NCBI GenBank assembly: GCA_030524055.1
Contig: JAUNHH010000009.1
Location: forward strand, 32,482 to 96,481
Direction: 5' to 3'
Source of the DNA: Actinomycetaceae bacterium
Lineage (GTDB): Bacteria > Actinomycetota > Actinomycetes > Actinomycetales > Actinomycetaceae
DNA: 64,000 nucleotides
The notes below the pieces were generated by a model. It searched no databases, was not told the origin of the DNA, and saw only the letters and a program-made list of their open reading frames with translations. Both the position numbers and the translations under genes were made by a program. This document shows, one piece after another, positions 50,637 to 59,026 of the stretch. Every line of letters begins with the position of its first letter. The first letter of the stretch is position 1.

Positions 50637-50674
50637 GGCCCCGTCCTCGTAGAAAAATATACGAGGGCGGGGCC
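50637..50674. terminator. inverted pair of the 12-bp word (hairpin)
   Basis: GGCCCCGTCCTCGT (50637-50650) and ACGAGGGCGGGGCC (50661-50674), 10-base A/T-rich loop, between convergent fruA and the cyclase gene. Confidence 0.8.
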
Positions 50675-50689
50675 ACGTCTGTGCCGTTG

Positions 50690-51373
50690 TTACTCCACCC
50701 AGGCCATTGCGCAGACCTGAGAGGAGTCAATGCCTTTAACGCGCAGTGGGCCAAGAGTAATGAGTTTGATGGTGTGATCGCCGAGATCTGCCAACGCCAT
50801 GTCTTCAATGGCGCAAATCAGGTGGTCGTTGTAGTTGCCAAGCAGCCAGTGGTGGGCTTCAACTCCATAGTCATTGGTCGGCGAGGCAACAGATAGGAAG
50901 TCCATGCCAAGGCACACCAGGTCCGGGAATTCCTCGTTGAGATAACGGCAGAAATCCGGGTGCAGGCTGACGCCTTCAGCGGCATAACGGTCAGGCTCGG
51001 TGAACTTATATTTCTCAAAGCCGGTGCGGATTAAGAGCAGCCGCTTGCCTTTGAGCTGATCAGCAAAGGGCTCGATATCCTCCTTCAGGACAACCTCGCC
51101 AAAATCTCCACGATGTGGCAGGTCAACAACGAGAACCTCCCCGCCCTCGTACGCGAAAAGCTCAATCGGTAATTCGTCGAAGTTGGTGCCAACAGTATTG
51201 AAATGGTGGGGCCCATCCATATGCGTCCCAACGTGGTTGGGCAACGTGGTGAGCACAGAGTTGAAAGGCTTCCCATCTTCGCCAATGAGACGGTCTTGCC
51301 GGATCTCTAATGTCGCTTCACCGGGAAAGGCGCGGTCTTCGGGGTCGAGCTTATGCGATAGATGTACGAACAC
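50690..51373 (-). CDS. cyclase / kynurenine-formamidase-like hydrolase
   Basis: 227 residues from GTG 51373 (AAGGAG, 7 bases spacing). The metal motif HVGTHMDGPHHFN near residue 57 is the HxGTHxDxPxH signature of the cyclase superfamily (KynB-like), and LLLIRTGFEKYKF plus LGMDFLSVASPTNDYGVEAH follow as in that family. Members hydrolyse formamides, lactams or lactones. It is divergent from the four-carbon-acid-sugar kinase; it may open a lactone that feeds that kinase. Residues FAYEGGEV include an in-frame repeat copy (51139-51150). Confidence 0.85.
   Translation of the reverse strand: MFVHLSHKLDPEDRAFPGEATLEIRQDRLIGEDGKPFNSVLTTLPNHVGTHMDGPHHFNTVGTNFDELPIELFAYEGGEVLVVDLPHRGDFGEVVLKEDIEPFADQLKGKRLLLIRTGFEKYKFTEPDRYAAEGVSLHPDFCRYLNEEFPDLVCLGMDFLSVASPTNDYGVEAHHWLLGNYNDHLICAIEDMALADLGDHTIKLITLGPLRVKGIDSSQVCAMAWVE
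51139..51150. repeat. 12-bp word inside the cyclase gene (CCCCGCCCTCGT)
   Basis: Exact copy, translated in the YEGGE frame. Confidence 0.8.
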
Positions 51374-51461
51374 CGTTGTTCTCCTTACGTCTTGGGTCCC
51401 GCCACTATACCGACCATAAGTGGCCATGTATACTGTTTTGACGCTGCTTCAAAGGAGAACC

Positions 51462-52883
51462 ATGCCGACTCTTGACGAGTTACTCGCCGGCTATCCCCCG
51501 TCTCTCGACGTCACAGCTACCGAAGTGCCGCTCCCCGAACGGGTATTAATCGTTCTTGATGATGACCCCACGGGAACCCAATCTGTTGCTGACCTACCCG
51601 TGTTAACTAGCTGGGGAGTGGATGCCCTGGAATGGGGGCTACGGCAAGGAAAACCCGCGATCTACGTGATGACGAACTCGCGGAGCCTAGATCCGGAGGC
51701 AGCCGGGCGCTGTAATGAAGAGGTCGCGTTAGCCGCATATGAAGCAGCGCAGCGTGTAGGGGTGCGCGTTGACTTCGTCTCCCGGTCAGATTCGACTTTG
51801 CGTGGACACTTTCCCTTGGAGCCCTTGACCCTTGCTGAGGTGGTCCGTAGCCGCGAGGGGGCCAGCATTGATGGCATTGTCATTGTCCCGGCTTTTGGCG
51901 ATGCAGGCCGCGTAACGATTGGCGGCACGCACTATGCGCGCAATGCTGACGGCGACTACCTGCCAGTAGGGGAGAGTGAGTTCGCCCGGGACGCGACCTT
52001 TGGCTACCAGTCATCACGTATGGCTGACTGGGTGGCAGAAAAGTCCTCGCGCTGGGCGGTCAGTGACGTTCTCGCCATTAGTCTGACTGACCTGCGCGCC
52101 GATGGTGACGGGGTTGTCGCCCAGCTGCGCGGCGCGCGCGACGCCCAGCCCATTGTTGTGGATATTGTTGATGAACAGGATTTGCGTCGCCTCGCGATTG
52201 CCTTGGCGAAGGCTGAGGCTGCCGGGTCCCGATTTATTTACCGGGTTGGCCCGCCCTTCCCGCGTGCCCGCATTGGCCAGGATGTGCCAGCACCACTTGA
52301 AGCGCAGGACGTTGCGACAATGATTGCTGCTGGCCCCGCGGCAGACGCAGTGGGCGGGCTCATCGTCGTGGGCAGCCACGTTGACCTGACCACCCGGCAA
52401 CTTGCCGAACTGCGGCGACGGAGCGCACCCACCGATGTGGTGATTGACGTTGAGCAGATATTGTCTGAAGGCCGGGACTCCGCCCTCGTTCATGCTGTCG
52501 ATGCCATCTGTGAAGCCCTGCCAGATGGGAATGTCGTTGTCAGTACGTCGCGACTACTGATCACCGGAAATGACGCTGACGATTCCCTGCGGATTGCCCG
52601 CGAGGTCAGCGCCGCCGTTGTTGAGGTTGTCCAACGGGTGTTAGCTGCCTACACGCCGCGTTTCGTGGTGGCCAAAGGTGGGATTACCTCCTCTGATGTG
52701 GCCTCTGTGGGCTTAGGTATTGAAAGGGCCTATGTGCGCGGGCCGATGCTGCCAGGCATCGTATCTGCGTGGGAACCCATGGACGGCCCAGCCCGCGGCA
52801 TCCCCTACGTGGTCTTTGCCGGAAATGTGGGCAACCAGGATTCACTTGCGGACGTCGTCGAAAAACTGACGGTAAAGGAGTAA
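51462..52883 (+). CDS. four-carbon acid sugar kinase family protein (DUF1537 type)
   Basis: 473 residues from ATG 51462 (AAAGGAG upstream). N-terminal domain: VLIVLDDDPTGTQSVADLPV, the DDxTG motif of OtnK/DtnK/LtnK, and VDFVSRSDSTLRGHFPLEP. C-terminal nucleotide-binding domain: FVVAKGGITSSDVASVGLG and PMLPGIVSAWEP. These enzymes phosphorylate 3-oxo-tetronates or related acids at C4. Six bases upstream of a threonate-type dehydrogenase, so a two-step oxidation and phosphorylation is likely. The usual class II decarboxylating aldolase (OtnC) is missing from the cluster. SALVH comes from an in-frame repeat variant (52478). Confidence 0.88.
   Translation: MPTLDELLAGYPPSLDVTATEVPLPERVLIVLDDDPTGTQSVADLPVLTSWGVDALEWGLRQGKPAIYVMTNSRSLDPEAAGRCNEEVALAAYEAAQRVGVRVDFVSRSDSTLRGHFPLEPLTLAEVVRSREGASIDGIVIVPAFGDAGRVTIGGTHYARNADGDYLPVGESEFARDATFGYQSSRMADWVAEKSSRWAVSDVLAISLTDLRADGDGVVAQLRGARDAQPIVVDIVDEQDLRRLAIALAKAEAAGSRFIYRVGPPFPRARIGQDVPAPLEAQDVATMIAAGPAADAVGGLIVVGSHVDLTTRQLAELRRRSAPTDVVIDVEQILSEGRDSALVHAVDAICEALPDGNVVVSTSRLLITGNDADDSLRIAREVSAAVVEVVQRVLAAYTPRFVVAKGGITSSDVASVGLGIERAYVRGPMLPGIVSAWEPMDGPARGIPYVVFAGNVGNQDSLADVVEKLTVKE
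52478..52489. repeat. 12-bp word variant inside the DUF1537 kinase (CTCCGCCCTCGT)
   Basis: One mismatch; translated in the ALVH frame. Confidence 0.6.
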
Positions 52884-52888
52884 AAACA

Positions 52889-53785
52889 ATGAAGGTCGCT
52901 GTTCTTGGGTTAGGTGCAATGGGGCTGCCGATGGCTACGTGCCTTGGGACGCATTACGAGGTCCGCTGTTTCGATGTGGCGCCGCAGCGGTGCGCGCTGG
53001 CGGCGGCTGAAGGGCTGGAGGTAGCCGGGTCAGCGGCCGAAGCCGCAGCGGGCGCCGATATTGCCCTGGTCGCAGTGCGCAACCAGGCGCAATTGGAGTC
53101 GCTCCTGTGGGGAGAAGACCCGATCGCTCCAGCATTAGGTGCGGGTGCGGCAGTGGTACTGACCTCGACAGTGGGGATTGCCGCGGCAGCCGAGGTAGGT
53201 GCGCGCCTTGAGGCTGAAGGGCTGCATCTGGTGGACGCGCCCGTGTCCGGTGGGCCAGTTCGCGCCGGTAATGGTGACCTTCTGGTGGTTGTTGGGGCCA
53301 CGGATGAAGCATGGGAGCGGGCACTACCTGTGCTTGAGACCCTAGCATCGACACTGAAACAAATGGGAGCCAAGGCTGGCGACGGGCAGGCAATGAAGAC
53401 GGTCAACCAATTGCTCTGCGGCGTGCATATTGCGGCCGCTGGGGAAGCGTTGGCATTGGCTTCTGCTTTGGGATTGGATGCCGAGGCTGCCCTTGAGACA
53501 TTAATGGCCGGTGCGGCAGCGTCCTTCATGTTGGGTGACCGCGGTCCGCGTGCCCTCCAGGCCTATGACGAGGGCGGGGCTGAAGTAAAAAGTCGCCTGG
53601 ATATTTTCGTGAAGGATATGGGCATTGTGACTGATGCGGCGCGTGGAGCAGGGATAGCCGTCCCTGTTGCTGCTGCTGCCGAGCAGCTCTACCTTCTGGG
53701 GCAAGCACAAGGAAAAGCGGCTCTGGATGACTCTGCGGTGATTACCGTGGTGGCGCCTGCGCGGGGCGCGGCTAAGGGGAAGTAA
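52889..53785 (+). CDS. 3-hydroxyisobutyrate-dehydrogenase-family oxidoreductase (L-threonate dehydrogenase type)
   Basis: 298 residues from ATG 52889 (AAAGGAG upstream). NAD fold with GLGAMGLPMATCLG, the family motif DAPVSGGPVRAGNG near residue 117, catalytic Lys in MKTVNQLLCGVHIAAAGEAL, and a helical C-terminal dimer domain. The pairing with a DUF1537 kinase is typical of LtnD-LtnK / DtnD-DtnK pathways, in which threonate is oxidised to 2-oxo-tetronate before phosphorylation. AYDEGGAEVKS near residue 230 contains an in-frame exact repeat copy (53578-53589). Confidence 0.87.
   Translation: MKVAVLGLGAMGLPMATCLGTHYEVRCFDVAPQRCALAAAEGLEVAGSAAEAAAGADIALVAVRNQAQLESLLWGEDPIAPALGAGAAVVLTSTVGIAAAAEVGARLEAEGLHLVDAPVSGGPVRAGNGDLLVVVGATDEAWERALPVLETLASTLKQMGAKAGDGQAMKTVNQLLCGVHIAAAGEALALASALGLDAEAALETLMAGAAASFMLGDRGPRALQAYDEGGAEVKSRLDIFVKDMGIVTDAARGAGIAVPVAAAAEQLYLLGQAQGKAALDDSAVITVVAPARGAAKGK
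53578..53589. repeat. 12-bp word inside the threonate-type dehydrogenase (ACGAGGGCGGGG)
   Basis: Exact copy, translated as DEGGA. Confidence 0.8.
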
Positions 53786-53848
53786 AAGCGGGTTCCGGTT
53801 GGCGCGCTCGCGGGCCTGGTGGTCGGAGCGGGGCAGATAGCGGGTATC

Positions 53849-55054
53849 TTAAATGGCGGTCACTGGTATTGCTTGCACATTGTTGCGCAAAGCGAAAGGC
53901 GAGTCTGTTTGACAGATTACTGCTCCGGCCCCGACCTCGTAATCGGAAAAAGAATCGAGAACGCTAAAGTGCCGTAATGCGTCCACGCTGGGTGTAGCAG
54001 CCTGTTTGATTTCAATCGGGTGAAGGGTGCGGCCATTTTGAATGACAAGGTCAATTTCGCGTTTACGTGTGTCGCGATAGAAGAATATTCGGCGCCCGTC
54101 CTGGCCAGCATTCAAATGCGACTTAATAATTTCTGAGACGACGAAAGTCTCGAATAAGGCGCCGGACATAGCTCCACGCTGGGCAGTTGTTGCTGAGGTC
54201 CACCCTAATAAATGGCAGACAAGGCCAGTGTCCATAAAATAAAGCTTTGGGGACTTTACGACCTGCTTCGTTGGATTGCTAAAGAACGGCTGGACGAGGC
54301 GAACTAAACCGGAGGCCCGTAAAACGCTCAGCCAATTCTGGACACTTTTGCTATCGACGCCAATATCAGCTGCTATTCCGGAGGCATTAAATAACTGACC
54401 GGTGCGGGCGGCGCAGGAAATGAGAAAACGGAAAAAGCGCTCTTCATCTTTGACATTGATGAGGGCGCGAACATCCCGTTCTAAATAGCTGCGTTCATAG
54501 GAACTGTAGAAAGCGTCCCAATCGAGGGTGGTGTCCTGAAGTTCAGGCATGGAACCGCGCCAAATGTGCTCCCACACATTCACGGCAGGGAGTGACTGTG
54601 TAGGTGCGGGCAGGTGAGGGATATAGGGCTGGTTGTGGCCCGTATGGAGGATTTCTCGTAGAGAAAGCGGCGGTAATTCAAGGATGCCAACCCGGCCAGC
54701 GAGCGACTCGGAGACACCAGTCATAAGGGGATAGGTCTGTGAACCGGTGAGGACAATCTGTCCCTTCAGATCCTGCTGATCAACGAGATACTTAATGTAA
54801 GTAAAGAGCTCGGGGACACGCTGGACCTCATCAATGAGGACGGGTAGAGGGTGGGTTTGGAAATACAGTGCACTGTCCCGAGTGGCAGTAGAAAAGTCAT
54901 GCGGATTATCCAATGTGGAATAGTGGAAATCGCTGGGAATACTGTGCTGAAGCATGGTGGTTTTCCCGACCTGTCGTGCACCAGTAACGAGGACAACTTT
55001 GAACTGAGTGCGGTAGGACGCCAAGAGTTTTTCCATGGAGCGCGGGATATACAC
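53849..55054 (-). CDS. AAA-type ATPase with DUF4143 domain
   Basis: 401 residues from GTG 55054 (GAGGAG 5 bases upstream; this gives the usual YIPR start of the family). Walker A VVLVTGARQVGKTTML near residue 22, Walker B PVLIDEVQRVPELF near 70, sensor LTGSQTYPLM. The DUF4143 C-terminal part has YERSYLERDVRALIN, KLYFMDTGLVCHLLGW, and an endonuclease-like EIDLVIQNGRTLHPIEIK. Function of these common ATPases is unsettled; roles in mobile or toxin-antitoxin contexts have been suggested. SDYEVGAGA contains a repeat copy (53929-53940). Confidence 0.88.
   Translation of the reverse strand: MYIPRSMEKLLASYRTQFKVVLVTGARQVGKTTMLQHSIPSDFHYSTLDNPHDFSTATRDSALYFQTHPLPVLIDEVQRVPELFTYIKYLVDQQDLKGQIVLTGSQTYPLMTGVSESLAGRVGILELPPLSLREILHTGHNQPYIPHLPAPTQSLPAVNVWEHIWRGSMPELQDTTLDWDAFYSSYERSYLERDVRALINVKDEERFFRFLISCAARTGQLFNASGIAADIGVDSKSVQNWLSVLRASGLVRLVQPFFSNPTKQVVKSPKLYFMDTGLVCHLLGWTSATTAQRGAMSGALFETFVVSEIIKSHLNAGQDGRRIFFYRDTRKREIDLVIQNGRTLHPIEIKQAATPSVDALRHFSVLDSFSDYEVGAGAVICQTDSPFALRNNVQAIPVTAI
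53929..53940. repeat. 12-bp word inside the DUF4143 ATPase (CCCCGACCTCGT)
   Basis: Variable position A; translated in the YEVGAG frame near the C-terminus. Confidence 0.7.
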
Positions 55055-55237
55055 AAGGGCTCCTCTCGTCCGGGGTGAGAAATTTTGGAGTGCTACTCCA
55101 GATTGTAACACCTGCACGATTTTGGCTTGGAATGGTGCGGGAAATGAGCGGTGTATTTGTGTGGGTTCAGAGTGTGATCGGCGGTGAGGGGCGGTTGTGG
55201 TGTGCGTGATGATGTTCTGAGTTGGCTTTGTGTTGCT

Positions 55238-55342
55238 GGGGCCGCTCTTGCTCAAGGCAGAGTTTGTTTCTCAAGGTAGCGTTTGCTTGAGCACGGAACT
55301 ATGCCTTGAGCATGGAAGTATGCCCTGAGGACAAGGTGAGCG
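55238..55342. repeat. 19-bp phased repeat array with a different unit sequence
   Basis: CTCAAGG at 55251 and 55270 (period 19) faces CTTGAG at 55286, 55305 and CCTGAG at 55324 (period 19). Unit in the inverted half: CTTGAGCATGGAAGTATGC. Same period and head-to-head layout as the arrays at 1282, 2657 and 9749, but another unit sequence. It lies between the divergent ATPase and WD40 genes. Confidence 0.65.
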
Positions 55343-55419
55343 CCTTTGAAGGTAGTGGGTATTCCAGTACTCGACATGTTGCCTGCTCCTTTAAGATGAG
55401 TGGCGGCTGAAAGGAAACA

Positions 55420-56403
55420 ATGGAGTCAGAACTGGAGCAGGCCCCGCCCTCGTCAATGAATAAACAATGGGTGCGGACAATATGCCAACGCAAGCCAGTT
55501 GTGGATGAAGATGATCGCCGTCAACGTCATGTCTGGGGTCTGGCTGACTTGTCAAATGCGAATGGGCGCGTAATAGTGACAGTGGGTGATGCGGGGTTTT
55601 CGCTCTGGGAGTTAGACGAGGGTAGAGCCACAAGAATAGGGTCACAAAGCGGAATATCTATTGAATATTGTCTGGCGGATTCTCGTTTAAGGAAGATTGT
55701 GACGTTATCTCATCACGAGGGTGAAGTGCATATTTGGGACGCGCATTCTCTTTCTGCTCCAATAATGGTGGCTAAGGATATTACCCACATCTATCTGTGT
55801 GGCTCAGGGAAAGTGGCAGCGCTCGATTATCGTGGTTCAGTCCGCATATTTTCAACGGAAAATGGGTGTGTTCTTAAGGAGTTTTTCGCTGACAAGAGAG
55901 ATTCTGCCTTAATGGATGATGCTCCCTTTTCCGCCGAAGCACGATTCTTAGTTCACGCCGATTGTAAGCAAATAATCGTTTGGGATATCGACTCTGGAGT
56001 GATGTGTAAAGAGCTTATTCTTCCGGATTCTGCCTGGCTGAGCGATGGGCTTTTCTTGGATAAGAGAAAAGTTGCCGCGATTGATCTGGAGGGCAGTGTG
56101 TATATCTGGAATCTGGATGAGGATAGTTGTCAGGAGATCCTCCCGCAGTATCGCGGTGCTGAGGGATGGTTGGGGCAATTGATTTCTCTTCAGGGTGTGG
56201 GTTCAGCAGTCTTTGCTGCTGCGGCGTGGGGCCCAGGCGAGGAGGGGTGGGTGAGCATTTTTGATTCCGAGGGGCGGCTGGTCGATGGTATTGCGCTTGA
56301 TGCTGCGCCTACTGCTATTGCCGCTCTGGCTGGTGGTGGGATCGCTGTTGGCTATGGTGACGGGTGGGAAGTGTATGAATGGAAGGAGGCTGTCAATGTC
56401 TAA
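55420..56403 (+). CDS. WD40-like beta-propeller protein
   Basis: 327 residues from ATG 55420. Blades are visible as GDAGFSLWELDEG, GEVHIWDAHSL, GSVRIFSTENG, KQIIVWDIDSGVM, GSVYIWNLDED and GWVSIFDSEGR. The C-terminus APTAIAALAGGGIAVGYGDG, then WEVYEW, is shared nearly base for base with the next gene. Codons 8-12 (APPSS) and the following MNKQW come from an exact repeat copy (55442-55453), so the start region has been overwritten by the repeat. Overlaps the next gene by 8 bases. Probably a scaffold in a polymorphic-toxin or immunity complex; no enzymatic motif seen. Confidence 0.8.
   Translation: MESELEQAPPSSMNKQWVRTICQRKPVVDEDDRRQRHVWGLADLSNANGRVIVTVGDAGFSLWELDEGRATRIGSQSGISIEYCLADSRLRKIVTLSHHEGEVHIWDAHSLSAPIMVAKDITHIYLCGSGKVAALDYRGSVRIFSTENGCVLKEFFADKRDSALMDDAPFSAEARFLVHADCKQIIVWDIDSGVMCKELILPDSAWLSDGLFLDKRKVAAIDLEGSVYIWNLDEDSCQEILPQYRGAEGWLGQLISLQGVGSAVFAAAAWGPGEEGWVSIFDSEGRLVDGIALDAAPTAIAALAGGGIAVGYGDGWEVYEWKEAVNV
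55442..55453. repeat. 12-bp word inside the first WD40 gene (CCCCGCCCTCGT)
   Basis: Exact copy translated in the APPSS frame at the N-terminus. Confidence 0.8.
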
Positions 56404-58345
56404 AGAGGGATGTGGAGCAGGGGTCTCAGCAGGTGATTCTCGAGGGAAATGGGTGCGGACATTTTCTTCGCGCGCGGAGATTTCTCCATATCTCGCTATA
56501 AGGGGGAGTGGGGAAAACATTGAGCTTCTGGCTTACTTTTCTGATGAAGCGCGAGGTGACCGCGTTATTTCATATGGTGCTGATTGCACTATTCGCATGT
56601 GGGATATTGTCAGCCAAGACTGTCTGAAGGAAATGCTTGTCAGGGATCAGGTTATTGACATTGACACGTGGAATGGCCCTGATGGGCGAGCGTATTTCTC
56701 CATGCTCTATACGAATGGAACTGTAGGCATCATCGACGTTGATGCGTGGTCTGAGGTGGAAGAACTGAAGGTGGGCATTAAATGCTGGCCACGTAGAATC
56801 ATTTACTTTTCCGGACAGGACGGTCGTGGAAAGATTGCGATCTGCGGAAAAGAAAAAACGGAGATATGGGATCTGAGTGCTAAGAAATGTGAGTGTGAAA
56901 TTGACTATGACGGGGAACTCTGCGCCGATTTTTCGCGGCTAACTAGGTGGGGGTCTCTACCTGAAATTGCGTGTGTAGGAAAGTGTGGGATTGGGATTAT
57001 TGATCTTTTCGCGGGGAGATATCATCAGGTCCTCCGATGGGGTGAGAGCGAATGGTGGACGAGTTTCGCCTTTCATTGCCATGAAGATTCCTTGCTTATT
57101 GCCGCCTCAGCTAAAGAGGAAATTCGTATAATCCAGCTACATTCAGGTGTGGCATATTCTTTGGAATGGGCTGGCCATAAAGATCGGTCTCTTTTACCGC
57201 ACATAAATAATCTGGCATTCTTTATTGATCAGCAAGGGGTCCTAAAATTGGCGGCTGCAGGAGAATCTAGGGAGGTGTGGGTGTGGAATCCCCTTTTAGA
57301 TGAACAGACGCCGAAGGTTCTTCGACCTCGGGGGACATTTTCGCCCAACGATAACTACTTTAGTGTGCATGCCTATGAGAGCGTTTCAGGTCCATCCCAT
57401 TTGCTGAGTACGACGCAAAATGGTGATATCTATATCTGGGATATGGAGGGTGAGGTCAGCCTCCAAGCGGCACGCGAAAAAAGCCCAACTGTTGTTGATA
57501 TCGTCCCATTTATTTATCGGGGGCAGTGGCGTGTAGCGGTAGCCACTGAATCGGAAATCCAGGTCTGGACTGCGGGCAGTGCTGCCTTTGAAATGATTGC
57601 CGGATTTCCTCAAAGGGGGATATCTCGCTGTTTTTTGGATGCCGACAGAAAAAGAATTATTGTCGCCTCGTCGTGTAATGGAATCGCGATACGTGACCTT
57701 GATTCGCTGGAGCTTGTCACTGAAATTCCTTTTAAGGTGAACCGAGACAATAGGGATACTGTGTGCCTATGTGAGGATGGTTTGCTAGCGATTGCTGCTG
57801 ATAAGGGGCTTATTCAGTTGTGGTCAGTAATGACGGGTGAAAAAACTTGGGATCTTTCCTTTGAGGGCGATGAAATCTTAGCTCTTCGTGCTGGTCGAAC
57901 GAGAGAGAGTAGGCATTTGCTTGCGGCTATTGTGGGTGGCCAAGGGATTGTTGTATGGGATATTCGCGGCCCCGCCCTCGTCAATGAACATAAACTCAAA
58001 GGCGGTGAATTTGTGTATGACTGCCTGCCGCTTGACGCGCATAATTTACTGGCTATTGATTACAATGGAGGCTGGCTAATGTGGGATAAAAATGCCGATG
58101 AATATCGCTATATTGAGCCCAGCTATGAGTGCGATGGTCCTTCTGGACGCCTTATATGGATCGATTCAGAAATGGTGCACATTGCCATGGCGAATTGGGA
58201 TCAAAGTATTTCTCTTTTCGATTCTTGTGGGCGGCTGATCGATGTTATTCAGCTTGAGGCTGTGCCTACTGCTATTGCCGCTCTGGCTGGTGCTGGAATA
58301 GCTGTTGGCTATGGTGACGGGTGGGAAGTGTATGAATGCGGCTAA
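56396..58345 (+). CDS. large WD40-like beta-propeller protein
   Basis: 649 residues from ATG 56396 (AAGGAGG within the end of the previous gene). Twelve or more WD-type blades suggest two propellers (CTIRMWDIVSQDCLK, EVWVWNPLLDEQ, GDIYIWDMEGEV, GIVVWDIRGPALVNEHK, then SISLFDSCGR). The last ~30 residues match the previous protein. GPALVNEH is encoded by an exact repeat copy at 57970-57981. Paralogue of the frameshifted gene at 40.9-43 kb. Followed by a run of small immunity-type genes on the same strand, with which it probably forms one transcript. Confidence 0.8.
   Translation: MSKEGCGAGVSAGDSRGKWVRTFSSRAEISPYLAIRGSGENIELLAYFSDEARGDRVISYGADCTIRMWDIVSQDCLKEMLVRDQVIDIDTWNGPDGRAYFSMLYTNGTVGIIDVDAWSEVEELKVGIKCWPRRIIYFSGQDGRGKIAICGKEKTEIWDLSAKKCECEIDYDGELCADFSRLTRWGSLPEIACVGKCGIGIIDLFAGRYHQVLRWGESEWWTSFAFHCHEDSLLIAASAKEEIRIIQLHSGVAYSLEWAGHKDRSLLPHINNLAFFIDQQGVLKLAAAGESREVWVWNPLLDEQTPKVLRPRGTFSPNDNYFSVHAYESVSGPSHLLSTTQNGDIYIWDMEGEVSLQAAREKSPTVVDIVPFIYRGQWRVAVATESEIQVWTAGSAAFEMIAGFPQRGISRCFLDADRKRIIVASSCNGIAIRDLDSLELVTEIPFKVNRDNRDTVCLCEDGLLAIAADKGLIQLWSVMTGEKTWDLSFEGDEILALRAGRTRESRHLLAAIVGGQGIVVWDIRGPALVNEHKLKGGEFVYDCLPLDAHNLLAIDYNGGWLMWDKNADEYRYIEPSYECDGPSGRLIWIDSEMVHIAMANWDQSISLFDSCGRLIDVIQLEAVPTAIAALAGAGIAVGYGDGWEVYECG
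57970..57981. repeat. 12-bp word inside the second WD40 gene (CCCCGCCCTCGT)
   Basis: Exact copy translated in the GPALVN frame. Confidence 0.8.
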
Positions 58346-58353
58346 ATGGCTCC

Positions 58354-58506
58354 TGTGGCAAGCTTTGCTCTTTTCATTATTATGGAGCGGCGGTGCAAAA
58401 TCGCTGCGTATGGATTGGAGGCGAAGATAGGATCGCTGCCAAGCATCTGACAGGAGATGAATTCGTTCACCACTTGTGGGCCAGTAATAAAGGAGCCTAT
58501 CGATGA
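58354..58506 (+). CDS. small open frame coupled to the first SUKH-4-like gene
   Basis: 50 residues from GTG 58354, 8 bases after the WD40 stop, ending in TGA that overlaps the next ATG (ATGA). Composition is protein-like (FALFHYYGAAVQNRCVWIGG, DRIAAKHLTGDEFVHHLWAS). It is either a genuine small protein or the C-terminal remnant of a deleted gene, since no strong ribosome site precedes it. Family not recognised. Confidence 0.45.
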   Translation, partial: CGKLCSFHYYGAAVQNRCVWIGGEDRIAAKHLTGDEFVHHLWASNKGAYR

Positions 58507-58979
58507 GAGTTCTCTGGCGAAACTACTCTGTACTGAGTGAATATCGGACCGCTCTGTCAGCGGAAAATTATGCGATATTTACCGGGACGGGCATTCCATT
58601 CTTGCCATCAGAAAAAGCATTTAAACCACTTCCGGCTTTGGATATGAGTGACTTGTTCTGGATTCATTTCGCGCGATTCGGGAATCTTGGTTATCTCGGT
58701 GTGGAACGGGAAACTGGACGGATTGGACTTGTCTTAGCGGATGGCGATATTTGTTTTGTTAACTCGACTTTAAGGCAGTACGTATCCTCGTTCTTAGTTT
58801 TTTCTGAGGGGCTGCCCTATGACGCAATTCCTGATGAGGAGAATGACGATCCACTGTTGGAAGCGGCTGAACGCGTGAAAAATCAGATTCGCCGCATTGA
58901 TCCACCTGCGACTGAGTGGAACACCTTCTGGGATGATGTTTATTGGGCGATCGCAGACGGTGACTGGGATATTGTCTAG
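58503..58979 (+). CDS. SUKH-4-like immunity-type protein
   Basis: 158 residues. The order FLPSEKAFKPLP at the N-terminus, FGNLGYLGVERETGRIGLVL with DGDICFVNSTLRQYVSSFLV in the middle, and a C-terminal FWDDVYWAIADGDW fits SUKH-4 (SMI1/KNR4-like family 4) proteins, where NSSL.FL is the signature. SUKH proteins neutralise secreted toxins, often nucleases or deaminases. Two related proteins follow at 59027 and 59927 (all end in a TFW..W-type motif), so this is a duplicated set. Confidence 0.7.
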   Translation: MRVLWRNYSVLSEYRTALSAENYAIFTGTGIPFLPSEKAFKPLPALDMSDLFWIHFARFGNLGYLGVERETGRIGLVLADGDICFVNSTLRQYVSSFLVFSEGLPYDAIPDEENDDPLLEAAERVKNQIRRIDPPATEWNTFWDDVYWAIADGDWDIV

Positions 58980-59026
58980 CTGTGAATCGTTTAGGGTGAA
59001 GAGATAAGCAATCTGGGAGCTGTGTC

